Shown one piece after another: positions 1-5,483 of a DNA stretch of 8,946 nucleotides (position 1 is its first letter; the number at the start of each line of letters is the position of its first letter). The stretch is from assembly GCA_014379795.1 (NCBI GenBank), contig JACMLC010000653.1:1-8946 (forward strand), read 5' to 3'. The notes under the pieces were generated by a model. The model made no database searches, was not told the DNA's origin, and saw only the letters and a list, made by a program, of their open reading frames with translations. The stretch comes from Pyrinomonadaceae bacterium (GTDB lineage Bacteria; Acidobacteriota; Blastocatellia; Pyrinomonadales; Pyrinomonadaceae). The translations under genes and the position numbers were made by a program.

Positions 1-46
1 AGCAAGCCACTCCTTTAATCAACTCTGATTGAAGGAGAGGCTTGCT
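1..46. repeat. Long near-perfect hairpin at window edge
   Basis: Bases 1-21 pair with 26-46 around a 4-nt loop (22-25). The only flaws are an A-A mismatch (9/38) and one G-T pair (16/31). The outer eight pairs (AGCAAGCC / GGCTTGCT) and the inner block CTCCTT / AAGGAG are exact. No T-run follows on the plus strand (the next bases are CCCGCTCG), so it is not a classical rho-independent terminator in that direction. The stem starts at base 1, so it may extend outside the window. It could be a REP/MITE-like palindrome, an RNA-stabilising stem at the end of an upstream gene, or a terminator for a gene to the left. Confidence 0.6.
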
Positions 47-108
47 CCCGCTCGCTTCATCCGGCAGAATGCATCCTTTCATTTCAATGATCCGAGTTCA
101 AAGTCAAG

Positions 109-753
109 ATGAGCGCGCCGGACAAAGCAGCCTTCACCAAGCAAGAATGGAACCTGATTCGTGCCTTGCGCACGCCGCAGCAAGTGCAGCGTTACCTTTC
201 CAAAATTCCTTATAACTGGGAACCGGCGGGCGCAACCCTGCGCTCGTTTCGTGAAGTCTTGCGCCGCCGCGAGGCGCACTGTTTGGAGGCCGCGCTCGCG
301 GCGACTGTGATTCTAGAGCAGCACGGATACCCGCCCTTGCTCATGAGTCTCGAATCGCAAGACAAGCTGGATCACGTCATCTTCGTCTTTCGGGAAAAAG
401 GCTTGTGGGGTTCTATTGCGCGCTCGCGCGACAGGGGGCTTCATGGACGCAAACCCGTCTTTCACAACTTGCGCTCGCTCGTGTGGAGCTACTTTGATAC
501 TTACATTGATTACACTGGACGCCTCACCGGCTACGGCCTGACGAATCTCGAAGTGCTTGGCGGTTACGACTGGCGTTTCTCACCCAAAAACATCTGGAAA
601 ATCGAGAATCACCTGCGCGAGATACCGCATCATCAACTAAAATCTTCTGACCAGAGATACCAGCGAATGGCCGCGCGCTACAAAAAGTTTCGCCAGCATC
701 ACCCGCAAGGCTCTCCGACTTACTTCGCGAATCAAGACCGCTGGATGCTCTGA
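109..753 (+). CDS. Transglutaminase-like small protein, function unknown
   Basis: A 214-residue cytoplasmic protein with no signal peptide or membrane segment. I recognise it only as resembling a conserved hypothetical family with a transglutaminase-like (papain-fold) core. The visible signs are a Cys at the start of a helix (HCLEAA, C58), a His on a following strand (DHVIFVF, H89) and a well-ordered middle part (GLWGSIARSRD, then HGRKP, residues 98-115). The third catalytic residue is not certain; D108 or D130 are candidates. The C-terminus (about 180-214) is basic and rich in Tyr, Arg and His. The start ATG at 109 has no clear Shine-Dalgarno sequence; the downstream reading frame is intact to TGA at 751-753. 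It is the only plus-strand gene and runs convergently into the permease gene, sharing the palindrome at 762-858. Nothing nearby indicates a substrate. It could be a peptidase, an amidase or an inactive binding protein. Confidence 0.7.
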   Translation: MSAPDKAAFTKQEWNLIRALRTPQQVQRYLSKIPYNWEPAGATLRSFREVLRRREAHCLEAALAATVILEQHGYPPLLMSLESQDKLDHVIFVFREKGLWGSIARSRDRGLHGRKPVFHNLRSLVWSYFDTYIDYTGRLTGYGLTNLEVLGGYDWRFSPKNIWKIENHLREIPHHQLKSSDQRYQRMAARYKKFRQHHPQGSPTYFANQDRWML

Positions 754-761
754 AGAAATAA

Positions 762-858
762 GCCACAGAGGGCACAGAGAACACAGAGATATTAATGATT
801 TCAAATTTGAGATTTAGAATTTGATGTTTCTCTCTGTGTTCTCTGTGTCCTCTGTGGC
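762..858. terminator. 28-bp palindrome between convergent genes (ACAGAG repeats)
   Basis: The left arm 762-789 and right arm 831-858 are reverse complements over 28 bp with one mismatch, which would be G-U in RNA. They are separated by 41 AT-rich bases. Each arm is built of 9-base units of the form ACAGAGNNC. The element begins 8 nt after the stop of the plus-strand gene and ends 5 nt before the stop of the minus-strand permease gene, so it can act as a shared bidirectional terminator or 3'-end stabiliser. Repeats of this CACAGAG type are, to my knowledge, dispersed in many copies in several bacterial phyla. No long U-run is present, so intrinsic termination is an inference. Confidence 0.7.
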
Positions 859-863
859 AGAGC

Positions 864-1757
864 TTATATTTTCAATCGTGTCTTCCTTGCTCTTAAAATC
901 ATGTGACTGACAACCGCGCTGACAATTATCGCTCCGCCCAGCACAGCCCATTGAGAAGGCCGCTCTTTTAAGAAGATAAAGACCCAGACCGGATTTAAAA
1001 CAGGCTCGATATAGCCGACGATGCCGGCGTCCAGCGAGCGCACGCCGCGCGCCATGCCGAGCGTGAAAAGCGTATACGCGACTCCGATCTGAATTATCCC
1101 CAGATAGCTGACCGCCACCACATCATTCACGCCGAGCGCGGGAATCACTGCCAGCCCGACCGGCGCACAGATGGCTACCAGCAACAGGTTTCCGTAAATC
1201 ACGGATGAGGCGCGATTGACTTCCTGCGCGCGCGGATGTCGCAGCAAGAGAAAGTAAAAGCCCATGCACAGGCCCGAAACGAGCGCGGCGATGTTCCCTT
1301 CGATGTCGTCCGGCTTGAGCTGTCCCACAAAGAACAGAGACATCCCGCCGATGCAGACAAGGACTGTGATGAGGTCTGCGCGCCTGAACTTCTCTTTGTA
1401 AAAAATCGGCTCGAAGATGAGCATGTAGATGGGCGAAGTGTATTGCAGAAAAATAGCGTTCGCGGCGGTCGTCTTTTTGTTGGCGATGACGAAGAGCAGC
1501 AGCAGCGCGGCGTAGAGAACAGACGCGAGAATCGTCAGGCGATTAATGCCAAAACCTTCGCGCCGTGTGAGCAAAGCGACCGTCGCGGCGGCGAGCAGCG
1601 AGCGATAAAAAGTCAGCTCAAAGGCAGAGAGCGAAGTCCACTTGACGAACAACCCGCCAGTGCTCCACAACAAGGCCGCCCCCAAGACCAGCAGGAGCGG
1701 CGAGAAGTGTGGCGCAGCCTTGTTCGGTGCGCTCTGGTGTCCCGGCTTAGTTTCCAA
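864..1757 (-). CDS. DMT-superfamily EamA-type permease
   Basis: A 297-residue inner-membrane protein with about ten hydrophobic helices, arranged as two tandem EamA repeats (about residues 18-145 and 153-288). This is the normal length and layout of drug/metabolite transporters. Typical marks are the N-terminal WSTGG turn (31-35), the end of the first repeat (FYKEKFRRAD, 119-128) and the second-repeat signature EPVLNPVW then FLKERPS (251-268). The substrate cannot be read from the sequence; relatives export amino acids, metabolites or drugs. The start is TTG at 1755-1757. It overlaps the end of the upstream ferredoxin-domain gene by 11 bp, and no ATG or GTG occurs before the first helix, so translational coupling decides this start. 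No good Shine-Dalgarno sequence precedes it. The two genes are presumably one transcription unit, ended by the palindrome just beyond the stop codon. Confidence 0.9.
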   Translation of the reverse strand: METKPGHQSAPNKAAPHFSPLLLVLGAALLWSTGGLFVKWTSLSAFELTFYRSLLAAATVALLTRREGFGINRLTILASVLYAALLLLFVIANKKTTAANAIFLQYTSPIYMLIFEPIFYKEKFRRADLITVLVCIGGMSLFFVGQLKPDDIEGNIAALVSGLCMGFYFLLLRHPRAQEVNRASSVIYGNLLLVAICAPVGLAVIPALGVNDVVAVSYLGIIQIGVAYTLFTLGMARGVRSLDAGIVGYIEPVLNPVWVFIFLKERPSQWAVLGGAIIVSAVVSHMILRARKTRLKI

Positions 1758-2781
1758 CGCCGTTAGATGAGACTGTTTCCGTCGTTGCGGCAGGAGTCTC
1801 TATACTCTCCTGCGCTTTTAAGAATTTCCCGAAGACGCCGTTCCACGGCGGAATGACAATGGAGACCGCGCCTGTGGCCTGAGCCATACACGCGAGACGA
1901 ATAATCGGCTTCGGCTCGTTCGTCTCGATATAGCCGAACTCTTTAATGTTCTTTCCTTCGCGCACGGACACGTCCGTCAATTTCTCCGCGCCGCCCAGCA
2001 CGCCGACCCAACACGTCCCGCACGAAGCCGAACGGCACTCGACCGGAATCGGCCCCTCTATACACCGCGCGTCACGCGCACGCCAGTCCTGCGACCTGTC
2101 TCGCGCCGCAGCCGAAGCCAGCTCTTCGGTGTTAATCAACTTAAAGCGCGCACGCGCGTCCGCCTCGTCATAAGTCACAGTCCAGTCTTTGTCCACCGTC
2201 TTGAGAAAGCCGAACAAGCCCTGACTGTCATCCTTTGCCCGCTCCTCTAAAACCGCTGCGGGAGTTTTTTTAGCATGCTTCTTATCAATGCTCATCGCGC
2301 CCGGAGCGGCCTTGAACGCCGCCAATCCTGCTTGCACCAAAGTCATAAACGCGACCGCCGTGATGCCTATCAGCAAAGACTCGTCCGCCTTGACACGAGC
2401 CGCGACTGCGGCAGCGACCCTGCGCACCTCGTCCGGCAGCTTTGCATTTTCGGATGTTTGGAAAGACGCGGCGTGTTCTTCAACGGCCTTTTTAACTTCA
2501 GGCCAGTAGCGATGCCCGTACAAAAACTTATGCGAAGAATCAATCTGATCTTTCAAATAATATGTGCCCTGCATCAAAAGCTGCTTTGCCAAGCCTTCGG
2601 CATCCGTCGCCTCATTTAATGCTCGCCAGAGCGAGAGCGGATAGAACCTGAACCAGATTTGCGTCGCGTTGCGGTCAACCTCATGAACCGACCGCAGAAG
2701 GTCTGTCAAAGACGCTGCCCATGCCTCTTCGTCATGTTGATGCAGGAAATTTTCGAACGTAGTTTTAGCGTTTGCGCTCAT
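1747..2781 (-). CDS. 2Fe-2S ferredoxin-domain protein with novel N-terminal helical region
   Basis: A 344-residue protein (349 if the upstream ATG at 2796 is used). The C-terminal third is a 2Fe-2S ferredoxin-type domain (about 200-320). Four ligand cysteines follow C-x4-C-x2-C-x40-C (C249, C254, C257, C298), with the usual SASCGTC core and a RLAC site. The last spacing is longer than in plant-type ferredoxins (about 29). An additional Cys (C240) lies just before the loop. The N-terminal 130 residues are helical, rich in Trp, Tyr and Arg (IWFRFYPLSLWRAL), and match no family I know. A hydrophobic stretch at about 136-156 could be a membrane helix or a buried core helix. The likely role is electron transfer to an unknown partner. 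The start at 2781 is chosen because GAGGT lies just before it, while the ATG at 2796 has no ribosome site. It overlaps the permease gene by 11 bp and is probably co-transcribed with it. Confidence 0.82.
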   Translation of the reverse strand: MSANAKTTFENFLHQHDEEAWAASLTDLLRSVHEVDRNATQIWFRFYPLSLWRALNEATDAEGLAKQLLMQGTYYLKDQIDSSHKFLYGHRYWPEVKKAVEEHAASFQTSENAKLPDEVRRVAAAVAARVKADESLLIGITAVAFMTLVQAGLAAFKAAPGAMSIDKKHAKKTPAAVLEERAKDDSQGLFGFLKTVDKDWTVTYDEADARARFKLINTEELASAAARDRSQDWRARDARCIEGPIPVECRSASCGTCWVGVLGGAEKLTDVSVREGKNIKEFGYIETNEPKPIIRLACMAQATGAVSIVIPPWNGVFGKFLKAQESIETPAATTETVSSNGVGN

Positions 2782-2785
2782 AGAT

Positions 2786-2790
2786 ACCTC
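2786..2790 (-). promoter_or_regulatory. Ribosome binding site deciding the ferredoxin-gene start
   Basis: On the minus strand GAGGT sits four bases before the ATG at 2779-2781. The alternative in-frame ATG at 2794-2796 is preceded by an AT-rich stretch without any purine block, and the GAGGT lies inside the codons between the two. This favours the inner start. Confidence 0.55.
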
Positions 2791-2803
2791 AGACATTAAA
2801 TAA

Positions 2804-2834
2804 GCTGTTAATCAAAACCTGATACTTTAACAGC
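2804..2834. promoter_or_regulatory. Candidate operator: 8-bp inverted repeat with 15-bp spacer
   Basis: GCTGTTAA (2804-2811) and TTAACAGC (2827-2834) are perfect inverted copies with 15 bp between them, so the half-site centres are 23 bp (about two helical turns) apart. The site lies 7-38 bases before the outer ATG of the ferredoxin-domain gene, in an AT-rich island where a promoter would be expected. A dimeric repressor or activator site is the obvious reading. A small RNA hairpin in the leader is the alternative. I see no convincing -10/-35 pair around it. Confidence 0.35.
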
Positions 2835-2879
2835 ATCCGTCTTAAGGCTCAAACCGCGCAATGGACGGGAGACAGAAGC

Positions 2880-2978
2880 GGGAACAGGGAAAGAGGAAAA
2901 GAGGGAAATAGGAAGCACGCGAACAGTTTCTTTCTTCCCCTTTTACCCATTTCCCCATTACCCTTTTTACCCCTTTTT
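2880..2978. repeat. Purine/pyrimidine palindrome after kdpA
   Basis: The plus strand carries a purine block (2880-2914, units like GGGAAAGA, GGAAAAGA and GGGAAATA, period about 8) and then a pyrimidine block (2927-2978, units like CCCCTTTTA and CCCATTT). The two are imperfect reverse complements and can fold into a long, mismatched stem with a short loop (GCACGCGAACAG). The element runs into the stop codon of kdpA (2977-2979), so on the minus strand it is the first thing transcribed after kdpA and is a plausible terminator or mRNA-stabilising stem. The polypurine/polypyrimidine mirror-like strand bias would also allow triplex (H-DNA) formation. Confidence 0.55.
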
Positions 2979-4692
2979 ATCCGCCTATTAAATGTTCGAG
3001 GATTGGGCCAAGGGCTAGAGCCGGAAAGTAACTGAGGCCGCCAACGATCAAGGCCGCGCCGACGAGCAAGACGCCGAAGGCCGTAGAATCAGTCGGCAGC
3101 GTCCCCATAGTCACGGGTCTGCGGCGCTGCATGGCGAAATGTCCGGCAAGCGCAAGAGCCGGAATCGCCAGCCCGAAGCGACCGATTATCATGGCGATGG
3201 CGGTGGTCACATTATAGAAAATGCTGTTCGCGCTGAGTCCCGCGAAGTTCTGGCCGTTGTTGGCAACGGCAGAGGTATAAGCGTAGATAATCTCCGTGAA
3301 GCCGTGCGCGCCGTCGTTGGTTGTGAGTCCCGCCAAACCCGCTGTGGTCACGACCGCCAGCGCAGTCAGCGCAAGAATTGCCGCCGGAGCCGCCAGCGTA
3401 TACAGCATAATCAGTTTGATCTCCGGGATACCTATCTTCTTTCCCAGATATTCGGGCGTGCGCCCGATCATCAGCCCCGCGAGGAACAAACCGACTAAGG
3501 CCACCATGATGATGCTGTAAAGCCCTGTCCCCAATCCGCCGAACACAATTTCGCCGAGCAGCATGTTGATGAGCGGAACTCCGCCGCCTAAAGGCGTGTA
3601 GCTGTCGTGCATCGAGTTATAAGAGCCGGTCGCGCCGTTCGAGGTCGTGATGGCCGCCAAGACAGAACCGCCAACGCCAAAGCGCACTTCTTTGCCTTCC
3701 ATGTTCGGCATCGTGACTGAGGGTTCATTGATCGCACGACGCATCGCAGGATTGCCGCGCTGCTCGAACCAGCCACACAGCAACAGGCCGACGACGAACA
3801 GAAACACCATCGCCTTTAGCAAAATCCAGCCCTGACGCGGGCGACCAATCATGCGCCCGAAGGTGTAGGTAAAAGCTGCGGGCAACAACGCAATCGCCAG
3901 CATCTCGATAAAGTTGGCGAGCGGCGTCGGGTTCTCAAAAGGATGCGCGCCGTTGGCGTTGAAGAAGCCGCCGCCGTTCGTGCCCAGATTTTTGATAATC
4001 TCCAGCGCAGCCACCGGCCCCTGTGCGATAGTTTGCAGTCCACCGTCCAACGTGGTTGCGCCGGTGTACGAACTGAAATTCATCAACACCCCTTGCGAGA
4101 CAAGCAGCACGCCGCCCACCAGCGATAACGGCAGCAAGACCCACAACAAAGCGCGCACCAGATCAACCCAGAAGTTACCAAGAGCGTCTGTCTCTTCGCG
4201 CGCCAGCCCGCGAATGAAGGCTACGCCCACGGCCAAGCCGCCTGCTCCGGCTAAAAAATTCTGCACGGTCAAGCCAATCATCTGGCTGAAGTAGCTCAGA
4301 GTAGTTTCGCCGCCATATGCCTGCCAAGTGGTGGTGGTCGAAAAGCTGATGGCAGTATTCATTGCCAGATCGGGCGTCAGCGGTGTGGTCAGGAAGGATG
4401 AAGTTAAATTGAAATAAGGCAACACGTACTGCAAACGCAAAAGCAGGTACAGCAGAACCATTCCAGTGAAACTAAAAACCACAAAGGCCGTCGCGTATTG
4501 CTTCCAATTCATCTCCTGTTCTGCGTCAACGCCTGTGAGCTTATAGATTAAGCGTTCAAGCGGGCGCAGCAGGAAATCTAAAAATGTCTTCTCTCGCTCA
4601 AAGACGCGCGCCATGTACCCGCCGATTGGTTTCACTAAAGCGATTACGACGAGCAGGAATAATCCGTACTGAAGCAAACTTGCGAGGCTCAT
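2977..4692 (-). CDS. kdpA: K+-transporting ATPase subunit A (KdpA)
   Basis: A 571-residue inner-membrane protein (E. coli KdpA has 557) that binds and passes K+ in the KdpFABC high-affinity pump. All four pore-loop regions are visible: P1 with TTTTWQAYGGE (119-129), P2 with GTNGGGFFNANGAHPFENP (237-255), P3 with GSYNSMHDSYTPLGG (356-370) and P4 with SAVANNGQNFAGLSANS (474-490). The family motif GRTPEYLGKK is at 410-419. P1 reads TTTTW where E. coli has TNTNW. About ten membrane helices are apparent, and no truncation or frameshift. The ATG overlaps the response-regulator stop by 4 bp (ATGA), with GGGAAAAAGA just before it, so translation is coupled. Unusually, kdpB, kdpC and kdpF do not follow: a palindrome and an unrelated ferredoxin-domain gene come next. 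Confidence 0.97.
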   Translation of the reverse strand: MSLASLLQYGLFLLVVIALVKPIGGYMARVFEREKTFLDFLLRPLERLIYKLTGVDAEQEMNWKQYATAFVVFSFTGMVLLYLLLRLQYVLPYFNLTSSFLTTPLTPDLAMNTAISFSTTTTWQAYGGETTLSYFSQMIGLTVQNFLAGAGGLAVGVAFIRGLAREETDALGNFWVDLVRALLWVLLPLSLVGGVLLVSQGVLMNFSSYTGATTLDGGLQTIAQGPVAALEIIKNLGTNGGGFFNANGAHPFENPTPLANFIEMLAIALLPAAFTYTFGRMIGRPRQGWILLKAMVFLFVVGLLLCGWFEQRGNPAMRRAINEPSVTMPNMEGKEVRFGVGGSVLAAITTSNGATGSYNSMHDSYTPLGGGVPLINMLLGEIVFGGLGTGLYSIIMVALVGLFLAGLMIGRTPEYLGKKIGIPEIKLIMLYTLAAPAAILALTALAVVTTAGLAGLTTNDGAHGFTEIIYAYTSAVANNGQNFAGLSANSIFYNVTTAIAMIIGRFGLAIPALALAGHFAMQRRRPVTMGTLPTDSTAFGVLLVGAALIVGGLSYFPALALGPILEHLIGG

Positions 4693-5483
4693 TCTTTTTC
4701 CCAGCGCGCCGCGATTTCCAGCTCTTCGCGACTGATGTCGCTCACAGTCAGCTTGCCGTTGGAGGGCAATCCGCCTTCGTTCCAGAGGTAAAGACTGAGG
4801 ACGTGTTCTGCGCGATGCGTCCAGAAGGAGCTTTCAGGCGGCAGGCGGCGGCGCGTCATCCGCTCGACGTAGGCCACCGCTTCCGGGTCAATCTCGACTA
4901 CGACCAATCGCTCCTGTCCCTTGAGCGTCTTTACCCGAAAACGTCTTTCATTAGACTCGTCCGGCGCGTCTTCGACATCCGCCGCGCGCACAAATGAGAA
5001 GCCGTTCATCGTCAGCGTTTCCACCGGCAAACGCTTTGGTTGGGTAACGCCAGCTTCGGACGGCGATATGGATTGGCGCGGGGCTTCAACAGGTTTCTCC
5101 AGCGCGGCAGCCACCGCTTGACGCAGGATTTCAGGAGTCATCGGCTTACGCACAAAATCCGTCGCGCCGAACTTCATCGCATCCACCGCCAGCTCAATCG
5201 AAGCGAACGCCGTCACCATAATGACGCGCGCGCCCGGAGCGCGTTCCTTGATCCGTCGCAAAGTCTCAAGCCCATCCATGCCTGCCATCTTCTGATCCAG
5301 CAGCACGGCGTCCCACTCTGAGCCGTCGCCGAAAGCAGCGAGACCTTCCTGACCGTCTCCGGCTTCGCTGACTTCATAACCTGCGGTCTCAAGGGTCAAA
5401 CGGAACATGCGCCGGATATGATCTTCGTCATCAATAATCAGAATGCGTTTGTCTTCAATCATCAGATTAGTCTTCCCGCTCAT
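4689..5483 (-). CDS. Response regulator with receiver domain and unknown C-terminal domain
   Basis: A 264-residue cytoplasmic protein. Residues 12-128 are a complete receiver domain: acidic pair D18/D19, phosphoacceptor D63 (LLDQKM), T91 and K113 (RKP). A Pro/Ser/Glu-rich linker (about 130-158) leads to a C-terminal region (160-264) with beta-rich then helical character (FRVKTLKGQERLVVVEI, then a Trp-rich helical end, FWTHRAEHVLSLYLW) that I do not recognise. It has no winged helix, HTH, AAA+ or enzyme motif that I can see, so it differs from KdpE, the usual partner regulator of kdp operons. It is the expected target of the kinase encoded directly upstream, whose stop it overlaps by 4 bp (ATGA); it overlaps kdpA likewise. 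The output may be protein-protein contact rather than DNA binding. M8 is an alternative start, but the coupled ATG at 5483 is preferred. Confidence 0.9.
   Translation of the reverse strand: MSGKTNLMIEDKRILIIDDEDHIRRMFRLTLETAGYEVSEAGDGQEGLAAFGDGSEWDAVLLDQKMAGMDGLETLRRIKERAPGARVIMVTAFASIELAVDAMKFGATDFVRKPMTPEILRQAVAAALEKPVEAPRQSISPSEAGVTQPKRLPVETLTMNGFSFVRAADVEDAPDESNERRFRVKTLKGQERLVVVEIDPEAVAYVERMTRRRLPPESSFWTHRAEHVLSLYLWNEGGLPSNGKLTVSDISREELEIAARWEKE

Noticed and set aside
1236..1766. 176-codon plus-strand open frame
   Set aside because: It lies antisense to the permease gene, has an Arg/Glu/Gln-rich composition typical of a shadow frame, no domain and no ribosome site.
3914..4294. 126-codon plus-strand open frame
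   Set aside because: Antisense to kdpA, with Pro/Ser/Lys-rich low-complexity translation. kdpA is certain on the other strand.
4693..4760. Possible kdpF small peptide just before kdpA
   Set aside because: This space is inside the response-regulator gene, and no short hydrophobic open frame with a start is visible there.
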